Source: Salibacterium lacus (GTDB lineage Bacteria; Bacillota; Bacilli; Bacillales; Marinococcaceae). From it: a stretch of 64,000 nucleotides of DNA. The position numbers and the translations under genes are program-made. Below are positions 33,822 through 43,446 of the stretch, piece after piece. The stretch's first letter is position 1. The number at the start of each line of letters is the position of its first letter. The stretch is taken from NCBI RefSeq assembly GCF_042684865.1, contig NZ_JBHUML010000002.1, positions 992,001-1,056,000 of the forward strand, in the 5' to 3' direction. The notes under the pieces were generated by a model. The model was not told the origin of the DNA. It searched no databases and was given only the letters and a program-made list of their open reading frames with translations.

Positions 33822-35408
33822 GTGAATCGTCAGGACTTAATTGCACCGGAAACATACAATATCACAGACGACCTGGAGAAATTCTCCGGGGAGGATACAA
33901 GAACAGCGATACGCTGGATGGATGAAAATGGAAAAAGAAGAGATATGTCTTACGCAGCATTGGTTCAACAAATCAATCAGTACGCCAATGCTCTTCTCGA
34001 GCAGGGACTTCAGAAAGGAGACCGCATGCTGCTCATGTTTCCGCGGCTTCCGGAAGCATACGTCATTCATCTTGCCTGCCTGAAAGCGGGTATCACCGCC
34101 GTTCCCTGCTCTGCCATGCTCCGTGCCAAAGACCTTGTGTACCGTATTCAGCATGCAGAAGCTAAAGGAATTGCCGCCTTCCATAACGTGACAGATGAGA
34201 TGGACAGCATTTCAGAACCACTCCCGTCACTTGAGTACAAGTTTGTATTCGGCGGGGAAAAAGAAGGCTGGCAGGCGTTTGAACCGCTGGCAGCGAAGCA
34301 TTCGGAAACATACCACGGTGAAAAAACAAAACGGGAGGACATGGCGTTTCTCTCCTATACATCCGGAACAACCGGTTATCCTAAAGCGGTAGTGCATACG
34401 CACGGATGGGCTTATGCGCATGTTCGTACAGCAGCCAGGGAATGGCTGGATGTCCGGGAAGGGGATGTCGTCTGGGCAACGGCCGCCCCCGGCTGGCAGA
34501 AGTGGATCTGGAGTCCGCTGCTCTCTACCATCACTCTGGGAGCCACGGCCTTTGTCTACCACGGACGTTTTGAGCCGGAAACCTATCTTGAACTGCTTCA
34601 GAATGAAGGAGTCAACGCTCTCTGCTGCACCCCGACAGAATACAGGCTGATGGCAAAAGTCGAAGAACTCGAACGTTTTGACCTCAGTGCACTGCGCAGT
34701 ACAGTCTCCGCAGGAGAGCCGCTGAACCGGCAGGTCATTGAAACATTTAAAATGGCCTTTAACGCAGACGTCCGGGATGGGTATGGACAGACTGAAAACA
34801 CCCTGCTCGTCGGAACGTTAACCGGAATGGAGATTAAGCCGGGGTCAATGGGCAGACCAACACCTGGAAATCCAGTCGATATTATCGATGAAAACGGCGA
34901 TCCAGTGCCTGCAGGAGAAGCCGGTGACATTGCGGTATATAAAGACTGCCCCGCACTGTTTAAAGAATATTTCAAAGAACCAGAGCGCACCGCAGACACC
35001 TTCCGGGGAGATTGGTACCTCACCGGGGACCGGGCGTACAGAGATGAGGACGGCTATTTCTGGTTTGAAGGACGAAGCGACGATATTATTATCAGTTCCG
35101 GCTACACCATCGGACCATTTGAAGTGGAAGATGCCCTGAACTCGCACGAAGCTGTCAAAGAATGTGCCGTTACTGCCAGTCCGGACGAGATCCGCGGGAA
35201 CGTCGTCAAGGCGTTTGTCGTGTTGAAAGAACAGCCTGCTCCGGAAACGGAAGAAAACTTAAAAAAAGAACTGCAGAATCATACGAAAGAATTAACCGCT
35301 CCATACAAATATCCGCGCCGGGTTCAGTTTGTCGACGAACTGCCAAAAACAAACACCGGCAAAATCCGGCGTATCGATCTGCGCCAACAGGATCCGGACC
35401 GCGGGTAA
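33822..35408 (+). CDS. Acyl-CoA synthetase (AcsA/YtcI type)
   Basis: The 528-aa enzyme activates acetate or a medium-chain acid to its acyl-CoA through an acyl-adenylate. It has the P-loop-like motif LSYTSGTTGYPKAVVHTHG, the adenylation motif DGYGQTE, WYLTGDRAYRDEDGYFWFEGRSDD, and the catalytic lysine in LPKTNTGKIRR near the C-terminus. The length matches B. subtilis YtcI (about 529 aa). A GTG start follows GGAGGGTACGTT. It is divergent from the acetolactate-synthase-like gene. Confidence 0.9.
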   Translation: MNRQDLIAPETYNITDDLEKFSGEDTRTAIRWMDENGKRRDMSYAALVQQINQYANALLEQGLQKGDRMLLMFPRLPEAYVIHLACLKAGITAVPCSAMLRAKDLVYRIQHAEAKGIAAFHNVTDEMDSISEPLPSLEYKFVFGGEKEGWQAFEPLAAKHSETYHGEKTKREDMAFLSYTSGTTGYPKAVVHTHGWAYAHVRTAAREWLDVREGDVVWATAAPGWQKWIWSPLLSTITLGATAFVYHGRFEPETYLELLQNEGVNALCCTPTEYRLMAKVEELERFDLSALRSTVSAGEPLNRQVIETFKMAFNADVRDGYGQTENTLLVGTLTGMEIKPGSMGRPTPGNPVDIIDENGDPVPAGEAGDIAVYKDCPALFKEYFKEPERTADTFRGDWYLTGDRAYRDEDGYFWFEGRSDDIIISSGYTIGPFEVEDALNSHEAVKECAVTASPDEIRGNVVKAFVVLKEQPAPETEENLKKELQNHTKELTAPYKYPRRVQFVDELPKTNTGKIRRIDLRQQDPDRG

Positions 35409-35440
35409 TAAAAAGAGTCCAGACAAAGCCATTAACAACG

Positions 35441-35483
35441 AAAAAATTCCGAATGATTCAATATTGAATCATTCGGAATTTTT
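35441..35483 (+). terminator. Strong terminator after acyl-CoA synthetase
   Basis: AAAATTCCGAATGATTCAAT is followed by its complete inverted copy, ending in five T. The structure is a nearly perfect palindrome and could act in both directions. Confidence 0.9.
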
Positions 35484-35572
35484 GTGCTCTGGAGAAAAAG
35501 GGTTCGTCTGCGGTGTATGCCCGTATATCAGCGAGACACTTTTTACTGTGGTCCCTGCGGCCGTGGGGCCGT

Positions 35573-35661
35573 GGACACTATCTGCTGATGACGGTAGTCT
35601 TAGTGTCCCCCACTCCCACATCCATGGACACTAAGCATGCTGTCAAACGAGTTTAGTGTCC
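35573..35661. repeat. Two successive GGACACTA/TAGTGTCC hairpins
   Basis: GGACACTA occurs at 35573-35580 and 35626-35633. Its inverse TAGTGTCC occurs at 35601-35608 and 35654-35661. The result is two hairpin-forming inverted pairs with equal 20-base loops. No gene overlaps them. Confidence 0.65.
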
Positions 35662-35809
35662 ACGGAGCTGATCCGGTCCTGAACAACCGCATCCAATCTC
35701 CAGATGCCGGCCCTTTTTCATCTGGAAGAAAAGCGGTCTCCTGCAGCGCATGTCCCTATTTTAATGGATAATTTTTGGATGTTCGCAGACTTTGCCTGAA
35801 GCCTTTTTC

Positions 35810-36382
35810 CTATTTGCTGCGGTTCATCGTGTCGATCCATTTCTCAAATGCTTCCAGGGCCTGATAGAGTTTATCTTTTGTACGTTCATCCTGAAGATGG
35901 CCGGCGTCATCAAGCTTATTTGGAACATTGCCGATATAGAGTTCCGGCTGCTGAAGGACAAAAGATCCGGCTGCAGCCAGTGTCTGTTTCACCTGAGCCT
36001 GGGAAAAAGCCGTTCCGAGCGGGGTAGGAGAAGAACCGAGTACATACACCGGTTTCTCGTCGAGCACGTTTCTATTGCTCACACTCGCCGCCCAGTCGAG
36101 CGCATTCTTCAGCACGCCCGGCATGCCGTGGCTGTATTCCGGAGTTACAATAAGAAAGCCATCCGCTTCCTTGACGGCATCCTTGAAATCCTCCACCGCT
36201 TCCGGGTCCCCATTTTCCTCCAGATCTGCGTTGAAAAGAGGAATATGTTTCAGGTTGAAAATAGAAATATCCATTCCTTCCGGCGTTTTTTGAGCCATTT
36301 CCCTAAGGATATGGCGGTTGAAAGAACTCTGCCTGAGACTTCCTGCAATCCCCACTATGTTCTTTTTGTCTGTTGTCATCAT
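35810..36382 (-). CDS. NAD(P)H-dependent FMN reductase-type quinone reductase
   Basis: The 190-aa flavodoxin-like protein has the FMN phosphate loop GSLRQSSFNR and the family motif TPEYSHGMPGVLKNALDW around residue 80. Relatives (ChrR, azoreductase and quinone reductase groups) reduce quinones or nitro/azo compounds by two electrons and protect against redox stress. It stands alone, and the physiological substrate cannot be read from the sequence. Confidence 0.9.
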   Translation of the reverse strand: MMTTDKKNIVGIAGSLRQSSFNRHILREMAQKTPEGMDISIFNLKHIPLFNADLEENGDPEAVEDFKDAVKEADGFLIVTPEYSHGMPGVLKNALDWAASVSNRNVLDEKPVYVLGSSPTPLGTAFSQAQVKQTLAAAGSFVLQQPELYIGNVPNKLDDAGHLQDERTKDKLYQALEAFEKWIDTMNRSK

Positions 36383-36565
36383 CGGCCTCCTCTATTCCTT
36401 TACTTTTAAGCGTACCATATCCACAAAAAGGATCAAAAGCCGTGACCGATCTTATTTTTTATGTTACATCAGCTCATAATTTGGTATAGTAATCATGTCC
36501 TTCTTCTATACAATAGGAACGAAGATTTCCATTCATGCACTTATCGAACAGGAAGGGGAGGTATT

Positions 36566-37912
36566 TTGAATATACAAGAGATACTCGAAGCTATCAGTGA
36601 TTTTGTCTGGGGGCCGCCTTTTTTACTTTTGCTCGTCGGCACCGGCATTTTTCTTACAGTGCGGCTTGGATTCCTGCAGTTTTCCATGCTTCCCTATGCG
36701 CTGAAACTTGTCTTCCGGAAGAAAGACAAATCCACCGAAGGCGATATTTCCCACTTTCAGTCTTTGATGACGGCTCTTGCTGCAACCGTAGGTACCGGAA
36801 ACATTGCTGGTGTGGCGACCGCCGTTGTGGTGGGCGGTCCCGGTGCGGTGCTTTGGATGTGGGTGTCCGCCCTGTTCGGGATGGCGACCAAATACGCGGA
36901 AGCGATCCTCGCCGTGAAATACCGGATAAAAGATGACAACGGCGAAATGGCGGGCGGACCGATGTATTACATAGAGAAAGGACTCGGATGGAAATGGCTG
37001 GCGGTGTTATTTGCCGTCTTTGCCATTGGAGCGTCTTTTGGAATCGGCAACACCGTTCAGTCCAATTCAGTCGCTGAGGTGCTCCAGTCCAATTGGGGAT
37101 TCCCTGATGCGGCTACCGGTGTTATTCTCATGCTTCTTGTCGGCGTGGTTATCTTAGGCGGTATCAAAACGATTGGGAAAGTCGTCTCGTTTATCGTTCC
37201 AATCATGGCAGTACTGTATGTGGCAGCCGGTCTTGGTATCATTCTATTTCATTTGGGAGACGTCCCTTCAGCCGTTGGTCTGATACTGTCAGACGCCTTT
37301 ACCGGTCAGGCAGCAGCCGGTGGAGCAATCGGAGTTGTGATTCAGATGGGGGTTGCCCGGGGTGTATTCTCCAATGAAGCAGGACTCGGTTCCGCTCCTA
37401 TCGCAGCTGCCTCTGCCAAAACAGACTACCCGGGACGTCAGGCTCTTGTTTCCATGACCCAGGTGTTTATCGATACGATTGTCATCTGTTCGATAACCGG
37501 TATTGCCCTTGTCATGGGTGGACTGTACCAGGGAAAGAGTTCTGATGTGGAAGGAGCCGCACTTACTTCGGCCACGTTCGAATCGTTTCTTGGACCGGCC
37601 GGCTCCTTCATTGTTTCCATCGGGCTGATTTTTTTCTGTTATTCCACGATGCTCGGATGGTCCTATTACGGCGAGCGCTGCATCTATTATCTGACCAGCA
37701 GGCCGGTTTCCATTCTTATTTACCGCATCGTGTTTATACTCGCCATATTAGGCGGAGCTGTCCTGAATCTGGAGACCGTGTGGGCACTTGCTGATGTGAT
37801 GAACGGGTTAATGGCCGCTCCCAACCTGATCGGCCTGCTCGGACTATCCGGGATCGCCGCCGCAGAAACAACCCGCTTTCTGAAAGTAAAACGGGAAGAG
37901 AAAAGCGGATAA
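36566..37912 (+). CDS. Alanine/glycine:cation symporter (AgcS/AlsT family)
   Basis: The 448-aa protein has 10-11 membrane segments and the AgcS signature FQSLMTALAATVGTGNIAGVATA near residue 70, followed by EMAGGPMYYIEKGLG and SNEAGLGSAPIAAASAKT. These carriers import alanine or glycine with sodium or protons. A TTG start at 36566 is chosen because AAGGGGAGGTATT lies just before it. An in-frame ATG 105 bases upstream lacks a binding site and would add a non-homologous leader. Confidence 0.93.
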   Translation: MNIQEILEAISDFVWGPPFLLLLVGTGIFLTVRLGFLQFSMLPYALKLVFRKKDKSTEGDISHFQSLMTALAATVGTGNIAGVATAVVVGGPGAVLWMWVSALFGMATKYAEAILAVKYRIKDDNGEMAGGPMYYIEKGLGWKWLAVLFAVFAIGASFGIGNTVQSNSVAEVLQSNWGFPDAATGVILMLLVGVVILGGIKTIGKVVSFIVPIMAVLYVAAGLGIILFHLGDVPSAVGLILSDAFTGQAAAGGAIGVVIQMGVARGVFSNEAGLGSAPIAAASAKTDYPGRQALVSMTQVFIDTIVICSITGIALVMGGLYQGKSSDVEGAALTSATFESFLGPAGSFIVSIGLIFFCYSTMLGWSYYGERCIYYLTSRPVSILIYRIVFILAILGGAVLNLETVWALADVMNGLMAAPNLIGLLGLSGIAAAETTRFLKVKREEKSG

Positions 37913-37919
37913 GCGGACA

Positions 37920-37967
37920 AAAGGAAAGGGGATACCCGGCAGCAGTATCCCCTTTCCTGTTTTTTTG
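37920..37967 (+). terminator. Terminator after the AgcS gene
   Basis: AGGAAAGGGGATAC pairs with GTATCCCCTTTCCT, followed by seven T. Confidence 0.9.
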
Positions 37968-38014
37968 TATTTCAACAATCGCGGAGGTGGCGGCACCCCC
38001 TCCCTTTTTCCGGA

Positions 38015-38980
38015 TCAAACGACTTGGTTGGAAACCGTTTCCCCCCGCAAAGCTTCCAGAATATGATCTGCTGTCATTTCCGCCATCTTCTGTCTGGTTT
38101 CTTCGCTGGCACTGCCGATGTGGGGAAGAGCGGTGACATTGGAAAGAGTAAGAAGCGGGTGATCGGCTCCGATCGGCTCCTTTTCAAACACATCAAGGCC
38201 GGCCGCCCGGATTTCCCCTGATTTCAGCGCTTCATAAAGTGCCATTTCATCCACAACCGCGCCGCGCGACGTGTTAATGAGCACTGCGTCTTCTTTCATT
38301 TTCTGCAGGGCGCCCTCATCAATTAAATGATGGGTTTCTTTCGTATACGGCGTCTGCACACATACAAAATCGCATGTGGTTAGAAGTTCATCCATATCGG
38401 CATACGAGGCGCCGAGTGACTTTTCGACATCCGGTTTCGGGGAACGGCTGTTGTACATAATATCCATGTTAAAGCCTGAAGCACGTCTGGCTACAGCCTC
38501 CCCAATCCGTCCCATGCCGATAATCCCGATTCTGGCATGATGAATGTCCAGGCCGGTCAAAAAGAATGGGGCCCATGCTCCCCATTCATTGTTTTTAATA
38601 ATGTCTATTCCTTCCGGCAGTCTTCTGGCTGCTGCCATCAACAACGCAAACGTTAAATCAGCAGTTGTTTCTGTCAGAACATCCGGTGTGTGTGCCACCT
38701 GGATACCTTTATCTGCCGCAGCCTGAATATCGATGTTGTTATAGCCGACTGCCATCGTCGCAATAACCTTTAAGTATTGGGCTTGGTTCAGCATGTCTAC
38801 ATCAATTTGGTCGGAAACGTTACAAAAAAGGGCATCTGCCTGTTTTATTTCTTCTTCCAATCTGTCCTGTGATACAGGAGTCTCTTCATATTCCCACATC
38901 GACACCCGGCATGATGCTTCCAGTCGTGCCACGATATCTTCAGGCATGCGTCTTGTAATAAAAACATATGGTTTGTCCAT
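38015..38980 (-). CDS. D-2-hydroxyacid dehydrogenase (glyoxylate/hydroxypyruvate reductase type)
   Basis: The 321-aa enzyme has the NAD site IGIIGMGRIGEAVARRA, substrate-binding VGYNNIDIQAA, Arg in NTSRGAVVDEMALYEAL, Glu in FEKEP and the catalytic His in LPHIGSASEETR. This matches glyoxylate reductase/glycerate dehydrogenases such as YvcT. The ATG at 38978-38980 has a GCGGGGA site. Longer in-frame ATGs overlap or precede that site. Confidence 0.92.
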   Translation of the reverse strand: MDKPYVFITRRMPEDIVARLEASCRVSMWEYEETPVSQDRLEEEIKQADALFCNVSDQIDVDMLNQAQYLKVIATMAVGYNNIDIQAAADKGIQVAHTPDVLTETTADLTFALLMAAARRLPEGIDIIKNNEWGAWAPFFLTGLDIHHARIGIIGMGRIGEAVARRASGFNMDIMYNSRSPKPDVEKSLGASYADMDELLTTCDFVCVQTPYTKETHHLIDEGALQKMKEDAVLINTSRGAVVDEMALYEALKSGEIRAAGLDVFEKEPIGADHPLLTLSNVTALPHIGSASEETRQKMAEMTADHILEALRGETVSNQVV

Positions 38981-39027
38981 GATCATTCCCCGCTTTCTCG
39001 AAATTTTTCGATACATTCATCATAATA

Positions 39028-39062
39028 CAAAAAGACCGCTCCGGGAAAGGAACGGTCTTGCG
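39028..39062 (-). terminator. Terminator after the chemoreceptor gene
   Basis: AAGACCG pairs with CGGTCTT, with a T-rich tail (TTTTTGT) on the minus strand, just after the 39067 stop. Confidence 0.75.
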
Positions 39063-39066
39063 GGCT

Positions 39067-40749
39067 TTATGACAATTTAAAACGACCGACCTCGTCCTGA
39101 AGTTCTCTGGCCATAGAACTCAGGTCTTCCGATGAACTGGATATTTCCTGCATCGCCGCAAGCTGTTCTTCCGTTCCGGCTGCGACATTCTGGACACTTC
39201 CAGCATTGGTCGTTGCAGCAGCACTCATGTCTTCCACTGCTCTAGTCACCGTTGTGGAACTGGAAGACATGTTGGAGGATATGTCAGAAACATACTGAAG
39301 CCGGCTTCCAACTTCTTCGATCGAATTCTTGATAGTCTGGAACGAATCTCCTGCTTTTTTTACCAAAGCAACGCCTTCCTGCGATTCCTCCGCTCCTTTT
39401 TCCATTTTTTCTACGGCTGCGTTTGTCTCCTGCTGGATGGCTTTAATCTGCGACGTGATTTTTCCGGCTGACCGGTTCGATTCCTCTGCCAGTTTACGTA
39501 CTTCATCTGCTACGACAGCAAACCCTTTTCCGTGTTCACCGGCTCTGGCTGCCTCGATGGCCGCATTCAAAGCTAAAAGGTTGGTCTGTTCTGAAATGTC
39601 GGTTATCGTTTCAATAATGGTCCCAATCTCGCGCGACCGTTCGCCGAGTTTTTTAATGGTCTCCGTCGTTTCCTGTGCTGCGTCATTGATCACCGTCATC
39701 TGTTCGGAGGAATGACTGATTTCTTCTTTTCCTTTTTCCGCGGCTTCTTCTGTCTCTTTGGCCTTTTGTGATACTTCAAGGGAAGCGGAAGCTATCTTTT
39801 CAATATCTTCCAACAGCTCCTGCATCGCCGCAGAACTTTCGGACGCCTTCTCTTTCGTGTGATCGGTCTGACCGGACACTTCCTGGATGGTGGACGCGAT
39901 TTCATTGGTGGACGCCGACGTCTCCTCGGAACTGGCCGACAGCTGCTCTGAGGAAGCGGCCACCCTCTCGGCAGCGGATGTCGTCTGCACAAGAAGTCCG
40001 CGGAGATTATCTGCCATGTCGTTAAAATTACGGGCCAGCTGCCCGATTTCATCTTTGGATTTCGTGTGGATGTTTTCCACCGTTAAATCCCCTTCAGACA
40101 GGATTTTTGCTTTACCGGAAACCCGCCGGATCGGTTTTGATATTTTTCCCGACATAATAAACGCAATGACAAGACCAATAATGGAAATACCTGCCCCGGC
40201 AGCGATGGTGATCCAAAGCAGGCGGTCTGCTTGACTATTAAGCAGTGCCGCGTTGATATCAACGGAGGCCTGTTCCATCGATATCATACGCTGCAGACTT
40301 TCTTTGATTTCCACCCCTTTTGGCATCAAATCATCGGTAAGAGTGGACTCCGCATGCACTTTCATCCCGCCGTCATACCGGTCAAATACATCATTTTGCA
40401 CTGACGCTTCCCAGTCCTGGGAAGCCGTAATGATGGAATCAAGCCGGCGCTGGTCCACCAGACCTTTCAGGCTTTCCTCCAATGCAGCGGATTCTTCGGT
40501 CCGTTCATTGAAACTTTCTTTGTACGTGTTATTATCTGTGAGAATGTAAGCGCTCGCTGCAGACTGCCGCTCTGCTATGTTATAAGCCAGATTCTCATAA
40601 GCTTTAATTTTTTTCATGTCATTATTGATAACGCTGTCAATCCTGCTGTTCATGTCCTGGACAGACACAAACATAAACCCCGCATAAGCAAGTAGCAGCA
40701 CAAGAATGAATGAAAATATCCCCATTAACTTTGCCCGGATCGATCTCAA
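39067..40749 (-). CDS. Methyl-accepting chemotaxis protein
   Basis: The 560-aa receptor has a membrane helix at about residues 10-29, an extracellular four-helix sensor (about 30-176) and a second helix at 177-199. A HAMP linker follows, then a long signalling coiled coil with the hairpin tip EQTNLLALNAAIEAARAGEHGKGFAVVADEVRKLAEES. Ligand unknown. TTG at 40747-40749 fits AAGAAGGGG best. An ATG 11 codons upstream lacks a binding site but cannot be excluded. No other chemotaxis gene is nearby. Confidence 0.92.
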   Translation of the reverse strand: MRSIRAKLMGIFSFILVLLLAYAGFMFVSVQDMNSRIDSVINNDMKKIKAYENLAYNIAERQSAASAYILTDNNTYKESFNERTEESAALEESLKGLVDQRRLDSIITASQDWEASVQNDVFDRYDGGMKVHAESTLTDDLMPKGVEIKESLQRMISMEQASVDINAALLNSQADRLLWITIAAGAGISIIGLVIAFIMSGKISKPIRRVSGKAKILSEGDLTVENIHTKSKDEIGQLARNFNDMADNLRGLLVQTTSAAERVAASSEQLSASSEETSASTNEIASTIQEVSGQTDHTKEKASESSAAMQELLEDIEKIASASLEVSQKAKETEEAAEKGKEEISHSSEQMTVINDAAQETTETIKKLGERSREIGTIIETITDISEQTNLLALNAAIEAARAGEHGKGFAVVADEVRKLAEESNRSAGKITSQIKAIQQETNAAVEKMEKGAEESQEGVALVKKAGDSFQTIKNSIEEVGSRLQYVSDISSNMSSSSTTVTRAVEDMSAAATTNAGSVQNVAAGTEEQLAAMQEISSSSEDLSSMARELQDEVGRFKLS

Positions 40750-40977
40750 AAACATCCCCTTCTTTCCTATAAAGTACTTCATACATAAGACTTTTTACTT
40801 ATATTCGTTTTTATCGGCTCGTACTGAAAAATGTTTATGTTTTTTTCGATGTATTTTGAAAAAAAATACGCGGAATGCTTTTCTTTCGATTGAATTTTTT
40901 CTATCCTGAGAAGAGGAAAACTTTTTTGCAGGAAATCCTGCAGGAGACATATTGATCATAAAATAGGAGGAACAAAC

Positions 40978-42366
40978 ATGGAATACAGAATCGAAAAAGA
41001 TACCCTGGGTGATATGCAGGTTCCGGCCGATAAGTATTGGGGAGCGCAGACCCAGCGCAGCCTGGAAAATTTCAAGATTGGCAGGGAAACAATGCCGATT
41101 GAAGTCGTTCATGCGTTCGCTGTTTTGAAAAAGTCTGCAGCTCTTGCCAATAAACGTCTTGAAACCATCGAACCGGAAAAAGCCGATGCCATCTCTGCAG
41201 CAGCGGATGAGGTCATAAACGGGGAACTGGATGAACATTTTCCACTCGTCGTCTGGCAGACCGGAAGCGGCACCCAGTCGAATATGAACATGAATGAAGT
41301 GCTGGCGCGTCGGGGAACGGAAATTCTAAAAGAAAATGGAAGCAGTGCTTTGATTCATCCCAATGATGATGTAAACCGGTCTCAAAGCTCTAACGATACC
41401 TTTCCAACCGCTATGCACATTGCTGCGGTACAAAAAGTGGAACATGTACTGCTGCCTGCATTACATACGTTAAAATCCACATTTGAAGAGAAGAAAAAGG
41501 CTTTTGATGACGTGATCAAAATCGGCCGGACCCACCTTCAGGATGCGACACCTTTAACCCTGGGACAGGAAATCAGCGGCTGGCACCGGATGCTGGAAAA
41601 AAGCGGCGAGATGATTCAGGAGAGCGCCGCTCACGTGAAAGATCTGGCCATCGGCGGCACGGCTGTAGGAACCGGTATTAATGCGCACCCGTCCTTCGGG
41701 GACTATACCGCCGAAGAAATCAGCAAGGTAACCGGAATCACTTTCCGCTCCGCGCCTAATAAGTTCCATTCTTTGACGAGTCATGATGAGATCAGCTATG
41801 CCCATGGTGCTTTAAAAGGGCTGGCAGCTGATTTAATGAAAATCGCAAACGATGTGCGCTGGCTCGCAAGTGGTCCACGCAGCGGCATTGGAGAAATAAC
41901 CATTCCTGCCAATGAGCCGGGAAGTTCCATCATGCCGGGTAAAGTCAACCCGACCCAGGCGGAAGCCATGACGATGGCAGCCACCCAGATCATGGGTAAT
42001 GATGCGGCCATCGGCATTGCTGCAAGCCAGGGAAATTTTGAACTGAATGTATTCAAACCGGTTATTATTTACAACTTCCTGCAGTCTTCGTATCTTCTAG
42101 CGGATGCCATGGTTTCCTTTAATGATAAATGTGCGGTCGGTATTGAACCGAATCAGGAAAAGATCGATGACCATCTGCGCAACTCCCTGATGCTTGTCAC
42201 CGCCCTCAACCCTCATATCGGTTATGAAAATGCAGCGAAAATCGCAAAAACCGCGCATGAAAAAGGGCAGACATTAAAAGAAGCCGTCCTTGAAAGCGGC
42301 ATGCTTTCTGAAGAAGAATTTGATGAAATCGTAGACCCTTCGAAAATGGTATCTCCAAAAGAATAA
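40978..42366 (+). CDS. fumC: Fumarate hydratase class II
   Basis: The 462-aa enzyme hydrates fumarate to malate in the TCA cycle. It has the superfamily signature GSSIMPGKVNPTQAE around residue 318 and the conserved TGSGTQSNMNMNEV, HPNDDVNRSQSSNDTFPTAMH and GRTHLQDATPLTLGQE blocks. An iron-free class II enzyme is common in bacilli. AGGAGGAAC precedes the ATG, and an unusually perfect terminator follows. Confidence 0.97.
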   Translation: MEYRIEKDTLGDMQVPADKYWGAQTQRSLENFKIGRETMPIEVVHAFAVLKKSAALANKRLETIEPEKADAISAAADEVINGELDEHFPLVVWQTGSGTQSNMNMNEVLARRGTEILKENGSSALIHPNDDVNRSQSSNDTFPTAMHIAAVQKVEHVLLPALHTLKSTFEEKKKAFDDVIKIGRTHLQDATPLTLGQEISGWHRMLEKSGEMIQESAAHVKDLAIGGTAVGTGINAHPSFGDYTAEEISKVTGITFRSAPNKFHSLTSHDEISYAHGALKGLAADLMKIANDVRWLASGPRSGIGEITIPANEPGSSIMPGKVNPTQAEAMTMAATQIMGNDAAIGIAASQGNFELNVFKPVIIYNFLQSSYLLADAMVSFNDKCAVGIEPNQEKIDDHLRNSLMLVTALNPHIGYENAAKIAKTAHEKGQTLKEAVLESGMLSEEEFDEIVDPSKMVSPKE

Positions 42367-42368
42367 AT

Positions 42369-42406
42369 AAAAAGCGCTCAAGGGACGTCCCTTGAGCGCT
42401 TTTTAT
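42369..42406 (+). terminator. Terminator after fumC
   Basis: AAAAAGCGCTCAAGGGA and its perfect inverse share a CG centre and end in a T run. It also faces the convergent 63-aa gene. Confidence 0.95.
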
Positions 42407-42414
42407 TTGATGCA

Positions 42415-42606
42415 TCAGGATTCATCGTACGTATAGCGGACGACGTATTTGTTTGACTTTAGTTTGCGGATTTCGACAAGCGGCCCGAGTTCATATCCGT
42501 TGCTCCAGTTGTCTTCCAGTTTGGCTTTCAGGCAGCCCGCCTGGAACTTGGAGCGGAACGTTTCTTTCCAATAAATCCAACGAGGTTGTGCTGCATTCAC
42601 AAACAT
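42415..42606 (-). CDS. Hypothetical protein (63 aa)
   Basis: The protein is small, basic and aromatic, with two parts: AQPRWIYWKETFRSKFQAG and a beta-rich GPLVEIRKLKSNKYVVRYTYDES. I do not recognise a family. An AAGGAG site lies just before the ATG, and a GTG two codons later is equally possible as the start. The fumC terminator acts on both sides. Confidence 0.65.
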   Translation of the reverse strand: MFVNAAQPRWIYWKETFRSKFQAGCLKAKLEDNWSNGYELGPLVEIRKLKSNKYVVRYTYDES

Positions 42607-42701
42607 CCTGCTCCTTCTTTTGTTCTTCGTTTCTATTTTATCCCATTATCCGGGAAAAATCACGTCATGCAGCATGATTTTTTTGATTTATTTTTCTCCG
42701 G

Positions 42702-42737
42702 CTGAAAAGAAACTGTCCTTAGAAAGGACAGTTTTGA
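42702..42737 (-). terminator. Terminator after the PgpA-like gene
   Basis: AACTGTCCTT pairs with AAGGACAGTT, followed on the minus strand by TTTCTTTTC. Confidence 0.85.
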
Positions 42738-42752
42738 TCTTAATTCTTTTGT

Positions 42753-43304
42753 TTAACCGATCAGCTCTTCATCTTCCCGCTTTTTTATTTTATCATTGCT
42801 TTGACTTTCATCGCGGTCCCTCATCCGGTGGGCCAGTCTCGCGGATGCATTGGAAGCAACACTTGCTACAAGATCATCGAGAAACGTGTGTACTTCGTTT
42901 TCTTTGCCGTCAAGCTCTTTAATAACACCGGATTTTTCTTTATCAAGATAGCCGAATGTCGTCACGGCAATACTTCCAAAACCAAATACGGATCCGAGAG
43001 CAATCGTTTCATCCACACCGAACAGTCCTTCATCCGTATCAACCAGTGTCTGAAGCGGCTCAGATAATTGATTATTTTCAGCCAGTTTGTCCAGTTCAAT
43101 GCCAACCAGAATGGCATGCTGGATTTCACGCTTGCCTAATACGGCATCCGCACTTTCGTAACAATCATCCATTGTCAGGTTCGGAGCGTATTTCGCCTGC
43201 ATTTCATATACAATGTCAGCGATGCTTTCTATCGTGACACCTCTTTCTTTCAGGGCATCACGGGCGGCTTTTTCTACAACATCACTTGCTACGGGTTTTT
43301 TCAT
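42753..43304 (-). CDS. Phosphatidylglycerophosphatase A-domain protein (YpjQ/YutG type)
   Basis: The 183-aa soluble protein has a PgpA-like domain: IADIVYEMQAKYAPNLTMDDC near the start, then DTDEGLFGVDETIALGSVFGFGSIAVTTFGYLDKEKSGVI. PgpA enzymes dephosphorylate phosphatidylglycerol phosphate, but the Bacillus cytosolic relatives YutG and YpjQ lack the membrane helices and their substrate is unsettled. The C-terminal 30 residues are charged and probably disordered. Confidence 0.85.
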   Translation of the reverse strand: MKKPVASDVVEKAARDALKERGVTIESIADIVYEMQAKYAPNLTMDDCYESADAVLGKREIQHAILVGIELDKLAENNQLSEPLQTLVDTDEGLFGVDETIALGSVFGFGSIAVTTFGYLDKEKSGVIKELDGKENEVHTFLDDLVASVASNASARLAHRMRDRDESQSNDKIKKREDEELIG

Positions 43305-43446
43305 TCTAAATTCCCCCTTACTTATTATTTTATCATATGCACAGAAAGGCCGTATGATATCTGTTTGACAGTTTCTCTAAGTTGAACTGCGTCCTCCTGC
43401 ATGTTACGCTCTATATCTATAGTATGTCTTGAAAGGAAGCCCTGCC

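Larger units (their letters stand above)
35409..35809. other. Intergenic region with terminator and double hairpin
   Basis: Between the acyl-CoA synthetase and the FMN reductase are 401 bases with a strong terminator at 35441-35483 and two GGACACTA hairpins at 35573-35661. I see no coding frame with a ribosome binding site. Confidence 0.6.

Noticed and set aside
33822..35408. Operon of acyl-CoA synthetase with the acetolactate-synthase-like gene
   Set aside because: The two are divergent with separate start regions, so they are not co-transcribed, though they may share control.
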